Shown in pieces: positions 36,076 to 48,223 of a stretch of DNA of 64,000 nt; position 1 is the first letter of the stretch, and each line of letters starts with the position of its first letter. Both the position numbers and the translations under genes were made by a program. Under the pieces are notes generated by a model that saw only the letters and a list, made by a program, of their open reading frames with translations, made no database searches and was not told the origin of the DNA. Origin of the DNA: Pseudopyrenochaeta lycopersici (Eukaryota; Ascomycota; Dothideomycetes; Pleosporales; Pseudopyrenochaetaceae); contig NHZP01000081.1 of the NCBI GenBank assembly GCA_003313425.1, forward strand, positions 100,309-164,308, written 5' to 3'.

Positions 36076-36868
36076 TCACCAAGAACGACTGCAACCCAAC
36101 CAGTTCCTGCCAGACGGTAGTACTGCTCCCACAGCGTCACTGATCCCAGCGAACCAGTCAAACTTTCCAGGCGGCCACTCACCGGAAAATGTATTTAACC
36201 AGAGAAATCTCGGTGAACAATAATGCGCATACGCACAAGGCTCACACTGTGTGGAGAAGGTACACGCGCAGTCGACCCGCGTACTATAGTACCCAAAGCA
36301 CAGTCGATCAAATAACATACCGACTACAATACCCTCCGCAGCCTGCCCATCCGGCAGTGTGAGCAGAGGAAGAATGCGCTCCACCAACACATCCAGTGCC
36401 TTTACAGAAAGCACCGCGAAGGCAACAGAGCTTTCTAGCTCCCCGATGTTCAACGTATCCACCTTGAGGACAAGAAGCGCCTTCAGCGTGCCACCCCGTG
36501 CACAAAGTTCGTTGTGATGCTTTAAACACTCCGTGTGTTTCTGAGAAACGCACTGACGAGGCAACTTCCCACTCTCCTTGGTCACCCACCAGGATTGTCC
36601 CCCCGACAATGGCACATGCACAGTGATAGAGACACAGAGCTGGTGGAGCACTGTGATGAGGTTAGTTGGGAAGGGCCCAACTTCTTCCGTGTCTTCTGTT
36701 TCTTTGACACTTACCAGGCACGTGATCCCTCACAGTCTGCTGTTCCATGGGTGTCCCTACGGACAATGCGGAAGAACTCCCTTCTTCTAACGCTTCCACA
36801 AGCGATAACAACTTTGTTGCACCACTATCTGGTGATGGCACTGCCTGCTCTCCAGGTTGCGAATCCAT
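36076..36868 (-). CDS. TKESG family protein, C23
   Basis: Exon 1 is 36868-36715, the intron 36714-36651 (GTAAGT, AACTAAC branch), and exon 2 36650-36076; 242 residues. SWWVTKESG and DCACTFSTQC-x2-C are intact. The C-terminal 20 residues equal those of C12. TATA at 36934-36940. Confidence 0.87.
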
Positions 36869-37210
36869 CGCATGTGTAGTAAAAAAACTACATATTGTAA
36901 AACATATCCATGAACACAGATCCTCTGTTGTGACTATATACCTCTATCTATGGCACCGCCAAGAGTAACTAGTCCCTAGCAGGCAATAATGTGCCCATTC
37001 CATCTGTCTACGTTCATAGACCAATCAAAGCATTGATTGAAAGAAGAGAGTGGCAAAGAAGAGTCATCTGACCCGCACTGTCCGTGCTCTGCGTTGCTTA
37101 CTAAGTGCATGGCCCTAGCCTACAAGTAGTCTACCCCTTCGGTACTCGCTCCACTCGCGGGCGATGCTTATGTGTAAAGTGGCAAGGGTAGGCAGCGCGA
37201 GGCTGCCGAC

Positions 37211-37271
37211 CACTTGACAACTTTCTAGTGAAAGGAATCATATATAGGCGGTTCGCCACACTAGAAAGTTG
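37211..37271. repeat. Cassette boundary element B24
   Basis: GGCAGC left hairpin with the GGCGGTTCGCC right side of B5: a junction between a C23 end and a C5 copy. Confidence 0.93.
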
Positions 37272-37596
37272 AGTCGGGGCCTGTGCCCCCTCCATGCGCC
37301 ACACTCCATGTGACCCAACGTGACTTCCAGCCACAACAAAATCGGACTTACGCATTTTTTGAAAAATAATTTTCAATGTTCCATCCCAGGGCGTCCACAC
37401 CCTTACCAAATTCAGCCTACGCCAACAGCAACGATTGTTCCAAAAACACCACTCCATGCCTAAAAATACTGCGTCCAACAAAAACCTCAGGTATTTCAAA
37501 AAGTACTATAAGACAATACTATTAGCCATACACGGACTACACCAATATCAATCCCAATACTACACAAACGTACCTGTGCATATCCACCTATCTACG

Positions 37597-38413
37597 CTAC
37601 ACGTATTGAACAAAATAAGGGTCTCCAAGATAACCAAAACCATCATCTAAGCATTTAAGCCAGTTCTGTCCTGATGGTTGTATTTCTCCTACCGCATCGC
37701 TAATCCCAGCGAACCAGTCAAGCTTTCCAAACGCCCATACACGGGAAAATCCATCTAAGCGAACAAACCTCGATGAAATCCGGTGTGCACACACACAAGG
37801 CTCACACTGTGTGTAGAAGGTACATGCGCAGTCGACCCGCGTACTATAGTACCCGAAGCGCAGTCGATAGAACAACGCCTCCACATCTTCGATATCCAGC
37901 CTCTCCCCCGACGGCGTTGCGATAAGAGGTAAAATGCGCTGCAAAAGCACATCAAAGGCCTCTACCGAAAGCTCCGCAAACACAACAGAACTCCGCACTT
38001 GATCCCTGGCCAGGGTATCCACCTTGAGCACAAGGACCGACTGTGCTCTACCGCCTCGTTCACAGAACTCCTTGTAGTCTTCCAGACACTCTGTATGGTC
38101 CCAAGAAACGCATTCGCTAGGAAGGCATCCGCTCTCCTTGGTGAGCCACCAAGATTGTTTTCCCGACAGTTCCACATGAACGGTAAGAGAAACAGAGTCC
38201 TCCACAAACTCTGTCATCATGTTAGTTGGGGAGGGCCCAACCTGAGAAAAGAAGTAGATACCTACTAGGAATGTGCCTCCGCACCTCTTGAATGTTTGCC
38301 GCTGTCCCAGCGAAGGGGGAGCCCCTCTGACCCGGCAGAAGCGTGTCCAGTGACAGTAAATGACCGTCACCTGTAACCTCTACAGTACTGCCCTGTCCCA
38401 GGAGCGACCCCAT
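37597..38413 (-). CDS. TKESG family protein, C24 (copy of C5)
   Basis: Identical in all compared bases to C5, offset 29969: exon 1 38413-38266, exon 2 38210-37597, 253 residues. C5 is followed on the right by C6; here a copy of C13 follows. Confidence 0.88.
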
Positions 38414-38776
38414 CGCATTGTAAAAGCAAATAATAAAAGAGAATGTTCATTCCCTACAAACAGTAACACTCCGTGAACGGGGAAGGGGCTCCCCTCTTAT
38501 ATATCGATGTCCATGCTATCTTCGCCAAGACCACCTAGTCCCTAGATAGCAGAGCGCTGCTCCCTCCATGTCTCTATGTACATAGACCAATCAGACTAAA
38601 GATCTGAGAAAATGTGGGCAAGCAGTGATCAGATGATCAGCACGCGCCCGTGCTCTGCGTTGCTTACTAAGTGCATGCCCCTAAACTAATTCTAGTTTAC
38701 CGCTTCGCTACTCGTTCCACTCGCCGGCCCTGCTTAATTGTAAAGTGACAAGGGTAGGCAGCACGAGGCTGCCGAC

Positions 38777-38824
38777 CACTTGACAACTTTCTAGTGAAAG
38801 GAATCATATATACACAAGAAAGTT
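38777..38824. repeat. Cassette boundary element B25
   Basis: Left flank from B6 (GGCAGC hairpin), right side from B13 (ACACA form). The hybrid joins the C5-type and C13-type cassettes. Confidence 0.94.
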
Positions 38825-39216
38825 GTCGGAGGGGCCCGTGCGCGCAACATTCGCGCCACAGCTGACTCTCCCGAGCCACACCCATGTGACTTAGTGTGCC
38901 CTCCAGCCACTGTTCCTGTGGACTTAGCCAATTTTTTTTCCTGAGCGAAGGGCATCCACACCCTTACTAATCAAGCTTCGCACCACAACTTCTTTGATGT
39001 TCTTGCTTTCTACAAAACCTACACAATATAATCAGCATATATACTATAGTATAGAAACAGTTCATTAAAACAAAATAAATACAAGGACATACCTATTTAC
39101 CATTACAACCTATTATACTACTTAGTATTGCAGAGCATACTAGATACTAAGGACAGAGACCCTCCTACTACTACCTCTGTCTGCGCCCTCCTACATCAAA
39201 TTTACATTGATTGTAA

Positions 39217-39998
39217 CTACTGCCAAAGGCAACCTAACCAGTCCTCACCACCTGGGAGTATAACGCCTACCGCATCGCTGACCCCAGTGAACCAACTTTT
39301 GGCACTACATGGGTTGAGACACAGAAACCTCTTCTGCACGATAAACCGTGGCGGCATACACTTGGCCGATGCACAAGGCTCACACATCCTACCCGACATG
39401 CACCCGCAGTCTACCCGCGTACTGTAGTACCCTGAGCCTAACTCACACAGCAGCGCTTTAACAGCAAGGACGCCCGCCCTCTGCCCTTCTGGTAGGATGA
39501 GAAGGGGTAGGATGCGTTCCACGACCACATCGAGTGCCTCTACTGAAAGCTCCGCAAACACAACAGAGCTCCCCACCTGACCACAATCCGGATACAAGGT
39601 GTCCACCTTAAGAACCAGAAGGGACTGCAGCGTGCTAGTACCCTGTACACTACGCTCTCCAAACTCATCTAAGCAAAGCGCGTGCTGTTGCTCTAAGCAC
39701 TGCCGTGGAGGTTGCCCACTCTCTTTGGTCACCCACCAGGAGTGTCTACCTAAAGAGTCCACGTGAACCGTGAGAGACACATTGCGTTCCACAAGCTCTA
39801 CTACTCCGTTAGTGGAGAGTCCCCCAACTTTCTGGTGAAAGGAAGTATCCACTTACCGTCCATGTGCCTCCGCACCCATTGCAGATTGTTGGCTGTCCCA
39901 GGGAAGGGCTCCCCCTTGCTACCTGATACAAAGGTATCAAAAGATAACATACTACTAGCGGAGACCATAGTAGTACCGTACCTAGTATGCGACTCCAT
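39217..39998 (-). CDS. TKESG family protein, C25 (copy of C13)
   Basis: Identical to C13 at an offset of 18910: exon 1 39998-39857, intron 39856-39798, exon 2 39797-39217, 240 residues. Confidence 0.88.
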
Positions 39999-40347
39999 CG
40001 CCGGGAAAAACCATAGTCCCTTAGAAGCGTGCAACACATCCGTGCTAACAGCAGAGACGCTGTTGTAATTATATAGATATCTACCATGGTCTCCGCCAAG
40101 GAATGCTAGTCCCTAGTAAGCGAAGAAACGCACACTCCCTATGTCTACGTCCATAGACCAATCAGAAAGCTGATTGAAAGAAAATGCGGCACAGCAAGGT
40201 CAAGTGACCCGCACAGTCCGTGCTCTGCTCTGCTTACAGGGGGCAGCGCCTCTAAACTAATTCTAGTTTAACCCTTCGGTACTCCCTCCAGTCGTAGGCT
40301 CTGCTTAGATGTAAAGTGTCCAGGATCAGAAGCGCAAGGCTCCTGAC

Positions 40348-40408
40348 CACTTGACAACTTTCTAGTGAAAGGAATCATATATAGGCAAAACGCCACACTA
40401 GAAAGTTG
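40348..40408. repeat. Cassette boundary element B26
   Basis: Left flank as B14, right side as B12 (GGCAAAACGCC, then the same 3' flank for about 100 bases). The B14 variant is missing. Confidence 0.94.
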
Positions 40409-40597
40409 AGGGAGGGTCTGTGCGCGAAATCCGCGCCACACCCAGCTGACCCAACGTGCCCTCCAGCCACAACAAAATTGGACTTAGCCAATTTTTATTT
40501 TTTTTCGACAGGATTGACGTTCCATCCTGAGGGCTCCCACCCTTACTGACTGACCTCCGCACCACAACTTCTTTAGTGTTCCTGCTTTCTGCGGGGC

Positions 40598-40686
40598 CTG
40601 TACGCTACCGTTAGTATATCGTAAAATGTACAATGACTTTATTTTGGGGGAAAGAAAATAAACCATATACTGTATAAAATACATAC
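40598..40686 (-). other. 3' UTR intron of C26 (representative)
   Basis: Donor GTATGT (40686-40681) lies about 98 bases after the stop codon. A TACTAAC branch site (around 40610-40616) and a CAG acceptor at 40598 (or 40589) close an 89-base intron, which contains an AATAAA. Matching branch sites occur in C4 (5920-5925), C6 (9075-9080), C21 (32763-32768) and C29 (45318-45323). Confidence 0.6.
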
Positions 40687-40783
40687 TTGCTGTTACAGGC
40701 CGTACTACGTCCTATCCTACTACTCAACACCTATCTCCATAGATTTGCTAGATATCTGTGTCTTACTCTTCCTATCGCTGTCC

Positions 40784-41569
40784 CTATACACAACTCAGCC
40801 AGTCTTCGCCTTCCGGCTGAACTTCTCCAACAGCGTCACTGATCCCAGCGAACCAGTCAGACCTTCCGAATGGCCATACCTCATAAAATCTATCCAGCCA
40901 GTGAAACCTCGATGAAATCCGTTGCGCACACGCACAAGGCTGACAGATCCTATCGAGAATACATGCGCAGTCCACCCGCGTACTGTAGTACCCTTCCTCT
41001 AAAACGTAGAACAATCTACGTACCGTAACAGAAGAAGCAACCGCAGCTTGCCCACTAGGCAATGCGATAAGCGGCAGTACCCGCTGCAGAAACACATCTA
41101 GTGTCTCCAGAGAGAGGTCCGCAAATGCAACGCGGCTCTGCACTACACCCCTAACCAAGGTATCCACCTTGAAGACCAGGAGAGACTGCCGGATGGGACC
41201 CTGTGCACAGAGTTCCTTATGAGCGTTTAAACACTCCGCGTGCTTCTGAGAAATACACTGTCGAGGGAGCTGCCCGCTCTCCTTGGTCAACCACGCGGAT
41301 TGTCTCCCCGACAAATCGAAATAGAGAGTAAGAGATACTCCACGCTCCACCAGCTCTACTACTCCGTCAGTTTGGGAATCCCCAACTACTTCCGTGTCTA
41401 GAAGACAAAGACACTGACTGTGCACGTGATCTCTCACGCGGTGCAGTTCCACAGCTGTCTCTACAGACAATGAACAGGAACTCCCTTCCTGTAACGCATC
41501 CACAAGGGATAAGAACGTTCTTGCAGCACTAGGACCCGCCATAGTGCCCTGTCCAGAGCGCGACTCCAT
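40784..41569 (-). CDS. TKESG family protein, C26
   Basis: Exon 1 is 41569-41419, the intron 41418-41356 (63 bases, GTCAGT, CTGAC branch), and exon 2 41355-40784; 240 residues when spliced. The intron is a multiple of three without a stop, so an unspliced message would give 261 residues. The signature is SAWLTKESG; DCACILDRIC-x2-C is intact. TATA near 41637-41643. Confidence 0.87.
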   Translation of the reverse strand: MESRSGQGTMAGPSAARTFLSLVDALQEGSSCSLSVETAVELHRVRDHVHSQCLCLLDTEVVGDSQTDGVVELVERGVSLTLYFDLSGRQSAWLTKESGQLPRQCISQKHAECLNAHKELCAQGPIRQSLLVFKVDTLVRGVVQSRVAFADLSLETLDVFLQRVLPLIALPSGQAAVASSVTVRRLFYVLEEGYYSTRVDCACILDRICQPCACAQRISSRFHWLDRFYEVWPFGRSDWFAGISDAVGEVQPEGEDWLSCV

Positions 41570-41914
41570 CGCAATGTAGTAAAAGAACTACATAGTGTAA
41601 AACATGTCCATGAACACAGCAGAGACGCTGTTGTAGTTATATACATCTCGGTCTTGCGCACCGCCAAGAGAGCCTAGTCCTTACGAGGCAGGGTCCCGCC
41701 CATTCCATGTAGTTATATCCATACACCAATCAGACAACTGATTGATAAAAAGAGTGGCAAAACATGAGTCACCTGACAACATATCCATGTTCTGCTTTGC
41801 TTACAGGGGGCAATGGCAGTAAACTCTAAAGAGTTTAACGCTCCGCTGTTCCCTCCAGTCACGGCCAAAGCCTACGTGTAAAGTGACAAGGGTAAGGAGC
41901 GCAAGGCTCCTGAC

Positions 41915-41963
41915 CACTTGACAACTTTCTAGTGAAAGGAATCATATATAGCACTCGAAAGTT
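41915..41963. repeat. Cassette boundary element B27
   Basis: Short GCACTC form; GGAGC left hairpin. Confidence 0.92.
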
Positions 41964-42367
41964 GTCGGAGGGGCCCGTGCCCCAACTCGACCCGTCTGTG
42001 CGCAGAACGCGCCACAGCTCCATGTGACCTGGCATCGCCTCCAGCCACAATTCCTGTGGACTTAGTCAAAATTTCTTGAGAGATTTGATGTTCCATCCCA
42101 GGGCGTCCACACCCTTACTGACCAAGCTGCGCACCACAATTTCTTAGTGCTTAACAAGGCACTGCCATTACAATATTAGCCTCCTATTCGATAACAAAAA
42201 ATTAGATATATCTAAAATAAACAAACGTACCCATAATGCTACACAAATAGGTTATACCATACCAAAGAGCTTTATGATACTAAGGTATTATAAAAAGCAC
42301 AAAGTCAGTATGTACTCTGTCTTTACCTTAGCATACTCTGTATCTTACCTAACATTCCTGCTACATC

Positions 42368-43102
42368 CTACTCAAAACGGCAAGAGAGCCACTCAACGCC
42401 GTCAGGCTGTATCATGCCTACCGCATCACTGACCCCAGTAAACCAGTCTCGCTTTCCAAACGGCCATACACCCGAAAATCGGTCTACCAGAACAAACCTT
42501 GGTGACTCATGGCTTACCCATGCGCAAGGCTCACACTGTGTGTACAAGCTACACACGCAGTCGACCCGCGTACTATAGTGCCCGAAGCGCATTCGACGGA
42601 ACATTTCTTCGACAACAGAAGCCTCCGCAGCCTGCCCATCCGGCAGTATAAGAATAGGTAGAATGCGCTCCACCAGCACATCCAGCGCCTCTACCGAGAG
42701 CTCCGCAAATGCAACCATCGTTTCCCTCTCGTTCTGATCCACTGTCTCCACCTTCACGACAAGAAACGCCTGTCGAGTTCCCCTATCGGCGCGAAATTCT
42801 TCGCTGAACACTACATACTTCGTATGTCGTAGCAATACACACTTCTGCGGTGGTTGCCCACTCTCCTTGGTGAGCCACCAAGACTGTCTTCCCGACAATT
42901 CTATACAGAACGTAAGGGACACAGCTTGCTCCACAAACTCTGTGATCATGTTAGTTGGGGAGATGCCCAACAAGCACTGGAAGGTTCACCTACCTGGCAC
43001 TTGCCTCCGCACCTGTTCAATGTTTACAGCTGTCCCAGGGAAGGGGGAGCCCCTCTGACCCGACACAAGCGTGTCCAGTGACACTACATGACCGTCACCC
43101 AT
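42368..43102 (-). CDS. TKESG family protein with shortened exon 1, C27
   Basis: Exon 1 is 43102-42994, the intron 42993-42940 (GTAGGT, AACTAAC branch), and exon 2 42939-42368; 226 residues. The usual ATG site is destroyed (ATGG to ACTT, near 43135). The frame stays open and the next in-frame ATG is 43102, before GDGHVVSLDTL. SWWLTKESG and DCVCSLYTQC-x2-C are intact. The C-x4-H motif is CVLLRHTKY, lacking its last Cys. TATA at 43192-43197. Confidence 0.8.
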
Positions 43103-43483
43103 AGCCACTACGGGAGCCTCCTGCCCGGCTTGCGATGAAGTCGCAATAAAGTTTTAAAAAACACTCCGTAAAAACAGGTCCTCTGTTCATGTTATATCCA
43201 CCTCCTCTCACCAAGAGCACCTAGTCCCTAGGGAGCAACGGAGTGCCTATTCCATGTAATTATATCCATAAACCAATCAGCGTACTGATTGAAAGGGTAG
43301 TGGGGCCAAGAGTGCCTCCCACGTGCCCACTGTGATCATCTGATCCGCACCGTCCGTGCTCCTGTGGGCTTACAGGGTGCAGCGCCCCTAGTCTCCAAGG
43401 AGTCTAACCCTTCGGTATTCGTTCCACTCATGGGCTCTGCTTAGATGTAAAGTGGCAAGGGTAACCAGCGCAAGGCTGGTGAC

Positions 43484-43532
43484 CACTTGACAACTTTCTA
43501 GTGAAAGGAATCATATATAGCACAAGAAAGTT
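43484..43532. repeat. Cassette boundary element B28
   Basis: Short GCACA form; CCAGC left hairpin. Confidence 0.92.
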
Positions 43533-43837
43533 GAGAGAATGGGCCCGTGCCCAAAAACGACCCATGTCTGCGCTCCCCGCGCCACAGCTAACGTGACCCT
43601 GCGTGACTGTCAGCCACACACAAAATGGACTTACGCATTTTTTCTTCAGATTTGATGTTCCATCCTAAGGGTTCACACCCTTACTATATACCATAGTACA
43701 TAACCACCATCCATACCTGAAAACAAAAATTAGCTACCGCCAACTACTACCACAAATTAATTGTTTCATGTAGAGTCTGTCCGACAGAAATCGTGCACCT
43801 ATCATGCTTGACAATAATAGTCCATACTAAACAATAC

Positions 43838-44701
43838 TTAACTGAGCAACTCGTCTACAGAGTACTTACTAAGTGCACCCTCGAGAGGCGAGATAGAATT
43901 GAGCGCAGTATACGGGCATGTAAGCCAGTCAAGCGCCAACGGTTCTACGATTCCAACCGCATCGCTGTACCCAGAAAACCAGCCATCTGGACCGCATGGG
44001 AATGGCCCACTAAACATGTCCCATCTCGTGAAACGTTGCTGATTAGAACGTAACGACAAACAGGACAAACAATGCTCTCGCAATTTGCACCCGCACCCAA
44101 CGCTACTGGAAAATCGCCCTTGATCAAGTGCGTCAAAGAGCGTATCGACCTCCTCCGCCTGCACGTGATCTCTCCCATGTGTATACACACAGGGCAATAC
44201 GCTTTCGATGAACACCTCCAGTGTTTCCGAGCAAAGACGTGCAAATGCAACCATGCTCCGCATCTGATTGTACTGTCCTACAACGTCTGCTTTCCAAACA
44301 AGAAATGCCATCGGGGCATTATCGGCAGAAGTACAACTTCCAAAATAACACCCACACACATTGGGCGCAGAACACTGGCGAGGAGCCTGCCCGCTCTCCT
44401 TGGTCAGGCATACCTCCAGCGCGCCATCCGGCTGTAGGTGAAACGTAAGAGACACGCGTTGCTTCACCAACACTACCACTCCGTCAGTTGCAGCCCCCAA
44501 CTGTTGAAAGATAGACAGAGAGAAAAGCCTACTGTCCATGTGGCTCCGCAAACAATCTAAATCAGATGCACTCCATGTAACAAATTCTCCTAACTTGCCT
44601 TCTACAAGGCAGTCGATCCCCGACAGAGCAAGCTCGAGCTGTACGCTACCTACACGGCCATCACAATCCGTACGAATATGCCCTCCGGTTGACGACACCA
44701 T
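43838..44701 (-). CDS. TKESG family protein with long tail, C28
   Basis: Exon 1 is 44701-44533 (unusual, LGEFVTWSASDLDCLRSHMD), the intron 44532-44473 (60 bases, in frame and stop-free, GTAGGC donor, CTGAC branch), and exon 2 44472-43838; 267 residues. The signature reads EVCLTKESG. GCGCKLREHC-x2-C is intact. After WLTC the protein runs about 28 residues longer than its relatives (ending SKYSVDELLS). TATA at 44760-44766. A frameshifted copy lies at 59598-60458. Confidence 0.85.
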   Translation of the reverse strand: MVSSTGGHIRTDCDGRVGSVQLELALSGIDCLVEGKLGEFVTWSASDLDCLRSHMDSRLFSLSIFQQLGAATDGVVVLVKQRVSLTFHLQPDGALEVCLTKESGQAPRQCSAPNVCGCYFGSCTSADNAPMAFLVWKADVVGQYNQMRSMVAFARLCSETLEVFIESVLPCVYTHGRDHVQAEEVDTLFDALDQGRFSSSVGCGCKLREHCLSCLSLRSNQQRFTRWDMFSGPFPCGPDGWFSGYSDAVGIVEPLALDWLTCPYTALNSISPLEGALSKYSVDELLS

Positions 44702-45057
44702 CGTCATTTAGAGTGAGCTGGAACACACTCCGTAAATGAGGCAGAGGGCCCCCCCCCCTCTTATACATCCAGCTCTTGAACCATGCCAAGACCACTAGTC
44801 CCTAATGAGCAACCTAATGCACATTCCATGCGTCTATAGCTATAGACCAATCAGACAACTGATTGAGAGAGTAGCGAGGGCAGGGGTGCTCCTCACGTGC
44901 AAAGCAGCGTCATCTGACCCGCGACGTCCGTGCTCTGCTCTGCTTACAGGGGCTCTTGCCTCTAGTCTCCAAGGAGCCTAACGCTTCGCTACTCCCTCCA
45001 GTCGTAGGCAACGCATACGTGTAAAGTGTCTAGGATCAGAAGCGCAAGGCTCCTGAC

Positions 45058-45107
45058 CACTTGACAACTTTCTAGTGAAAGGAATCATATATAGCACTCG
45101 AAAGTTG
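45058..45107. repeat. Cassette boundary element B29
   Basis: Short GCACTC form; AGAAGC left hairpin, identical on the left to B39. Confidence 0.92.
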
Positions 45108-45523
45108 ACAGAATGGGCCCGTGCCCATCACAACCCATGTCTGCGCTCCCCGCGCCACAGCAACCCAGCGTGACTCTGCATGGCCTTCAGCCACTGTGAA
45201 ATCGGACTTAGCCAATTTTTTTTGGATTTTCCATCCTAGGGTTCGCACCCTTAACAACAACGCTCCGCACCCCCAACTCTTTAGTGTTCTTGCTTCTCTA
45301 CAAAACCTCGTACAATAGTTAGTCTATGTTACAATATACAACGACTTTATTTTTAAACACAAATAAAATAAAACACGTACTTACTATCTTACTAGATACC
45401 AACTGAAAAATACCACTCTATCTATCCCTTCCTATATAAAATATCATACTTCCGTTACTCAAATATACCAACGCCATTCCATAAGGCAAACAGGGTACCT
45501 CCTCTCTTAACAATACACCTGCC

Positions 45524-46291
45524 CTACGAACAACTCAGCCAGTCTATACCATGTGGCTCCAGTTTTCCAACGGCGCTGCTGATCCCAGTAAACCAATCTT
45601 CCTCTCCAAACGGCCATACGCCGTAGAATCGATCTAGCCGGTGAAACCGTGGCGGACTATCCTCTACAGATACACAAGGCTTACACCTCTTCCCTGGTGT
45701 GCACCCGCAATCCACGCTGGTGCTATACCATCCACTGTCCAACAAGTGCAGCACTTCATCAACAGCAAAAGCCTCTACTAACTGCCCTTCCGGCGTTGTG
45801 ATAAGAGGAATAACGCGCTGTAAAAGCACGTCAAGTGCCTCTAACGAGAGCTGCGCAAACGCAACCAGGCTCCGCATTACCCCGTACCTGAGGATGTCCA
45901 CCTTGAAAACTAGGACAGACTGCCGAGTCCCACCCTCGGCAATAAACCGCCCATACTCGTATAGACAAGACCTGTGTTGTTCCTCCACACACCGTCGAGG
46001 GGGTTTCCCACTCTCTTTGGTTAACCACCCATGTCGCATGCCATGCGGGTCTATGTGGAAAGTGAGAGACACTCCAAGTTCCACTAAAGCTGCTACGCTG
46101 TTACTTAGGGGCCCAACTAATTCAGTCTCTAGACAACCAAAGAGACTCTTACTAGATACGTGATCCCTCACTACGTTAAACTCTGCTTCTGTCCCTACGG
46201 ACAACATGGAAGAGCTCCCCTCCTCTAACCCATCTCTAATAGACGGGGATATATTCGTGCCTAAAGCATCCGCTCCTCGGCGCAATTCCAT
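45524..46291 (-). CDS. TKESG family protein, C29
   Basis: Exon 1 is 46291-46153, the intron 46152-46090 (63 bases, in frame and stop-free, GTAAGA donor, AGTAAC branch), and exon 2 46089-45524; 234 residues. The signature is HGWLTKESG; DCGCTPGKRC-x2-C equals that of C17. TATA at 46363-46371. Confidence 0.86.
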   Translation of the reverse strand: MELRRGADALGTNISPSIRDGLEEGSSSMLSVGTEAEFNVVRDHVSSKSLFGCLETELVGPLSNSVAALVELGVSLTFHIDPHGMRHGWLTKESGKPPRRCVEEQHRSCLYEYGRFIAEGGTRQSVLVFKVDILRYGVMRSLVAFAQLSLEALDVLLQRVIPLITTPEGQLVEAFAVDEVLHLLDSGWYSTSVDCGCTPGKRCKPCVSVEDSPPRFHRLDRFYGVWPFGEEDWFTGISSAVGKLEPHGIDWLSCS

Positions 46292-46646
46292 CGCAGTCCA
46301 GTAGAAAAAAAAGTCCCTTACGGGATCTGCACCACATCCGTGCCAACAGCGCACCTGTTGTACTTATATATTGACATCCATCAAGTCATGCCAAGAGCAC
46401 CTAGTCCCTAGTGAGCGAAGAAACGCACACTCCCTATGTCTACATTCATAGACCAATCAAATCATAGATTTAACAGGTGTGGCAACCCAGAGACCAGATG
46501 ATCTCGCGCTACGTCCGTGCTTCGCGTTGCTTACAGGGGGCAATGGCCCTAAACCCCAGGTGGTTTAACGCTTCGCTGTTCCCTCCAGTCACGGCCAAAG
46601 CCTACGTGTAAAGTGTCAGGGGTCAAGGAGCACGGGGCTCCTCGAC

Positions 46647-46707
46647 CACTTGACAACTTTCTAGTGAAAGGAATCATATATAGGCTGCGCCACACTAGAA
46701 AAGTTGA
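46647..46707. repeat. Cassette boundary element B30
   Basis: GGAGCACGGGGCTCC left hairpin, right side as B15. Confidence 0.93.
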
Positions 46708-47102
46708 GGAGTGGCTGAAAATTTTTTTCAGCTCCCCCAACACGTGACTTCCAGCCACAACAAAAATGAACTTAGCCATTTTTTCGAGAGGTCTGATGTT
46801 CCATCCCAGGGCGTCCACACACCCTTAACAATATTGCAAGGCAATACAAAAATCCCTTATTTGTTTCGAAGACCTAACCATTACGACATTAGCTTTTTCT
46901 TCTACAATTTGAGAATACTATTCTGCTCCCTACAGAATTTACATACCTAAACCCGCATACACAGAGAATATGTGTCAACACGCTTCACGATACCACCACC
47001 GATTCGGAAATAAAACAAAGCCTGTTTCTCCACAATCAATTACCATCAGTAATAGCCCTCCTAACTACTAGTCCATGTTCCTCAATAACGAACTACATTG
47101 AC

Positions 47103-47894
47103 TCACTTAAGGGATAAATCGCAACTCATCCAGTTCACTGAATACGGCTGTAATAGTCCCACAGCATGACTAATGCCAGCAAACCAAACGGATTCCCCGA
47201 ACGGCCATACTCCAGAAAATCCATTCAACAAAAGAAACCTTGGCGACATACGCTGTACTGATGCACAACGCCTACAAATTCCATGTAGTCTGCATGCGCA
47301 CTTCACAGATGTAGAAAAGCCACCTAGTGACAAAGTATCAAACAGTGCCTCCACAACTACAGCATCCGCCGTATGACCATCAGGTGATCGTGTTACAAGA
47401 GGTAGAATACGCTCCACAAGCACATCCAATGCCTCTACCGAGAGTTGAGCAAAAGCAACTAAGCTCCGCACCTCCCCATCCTGGGCTACGTCAACTTTCA
47501 GCACAAGAACCGACTGCCGAGTGGCCCCCTGGGCATAGAACTCATTGAACTCATCGAGACACTCCGTGTGTGGTCCATCCCATATACACTCGCGAGGGAG
47601 ATATCCACTCTCCCTGGTAAGCCACCAATAGGGTTCGCTATCCAGACCCGAATAGCAAGTCACTGACACAGCTTGCTCCACCAGCTCTACAACTCTATTA
47701 GTTAGCGTTCTAACTAACTAAGTAGCAAAGAACAGTACAAACGTACTACCAATGTGCCTCCGCGCCCATTGCAGATTGGTAGCTGTCCCCGCAAAGGGAT
47801 TCCCCTTGCAACCAGACACAAGCTTGTCAAGGGATGGCATACGACTATCGTCTATAGCCCACAACTCCATAAGCTTCCCAGGTTGCGATACCAT
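47103..47894 (-). CDS. TKESG family protein, C30 (copy of C15)
   Basis: Identical to C15 at an offset of 23633: exon 1 47894-47747, intron 47746-47687, exon 2 47686-47103, 243 residues. Confidence 0.87.
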
Positions 47895-48223
47895 CGCAAT
47901 GTAGGTGTAAAACATATCCATGCAAACAGCTCCTCTGTTCGTGTTATAGATCGATAACCATGCTGTCTTTGCCAAGAAAAACTACTCCATAGTACACAGA
48001 GGGCTGCCCATTCCATGAGGTTATGTCCATAGCCCAATCAGAATCCTGATTGAAAAAAGAGTGGGCACAGCAAGGTCAAGTGACCCGCACCGTCCGTGCT
48101 CTGCTCTGCTTAGTAAGTGCAGCGCCCCTAGCCTATAAGTAGTCTAACCCTTCGGTATTCGTTCCACTCATGGGCTCTGCTTACAGGTAAAGTTGCAAGG
48201 GCTGGCAGCACGAGGCTGCCGAC

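Noticed and set aside
45699..46163. Plus-strand 154-codon open frame
   Set aside because: A shadow of C29 exon 2 and its intron; similar shadows face C21 and C22.
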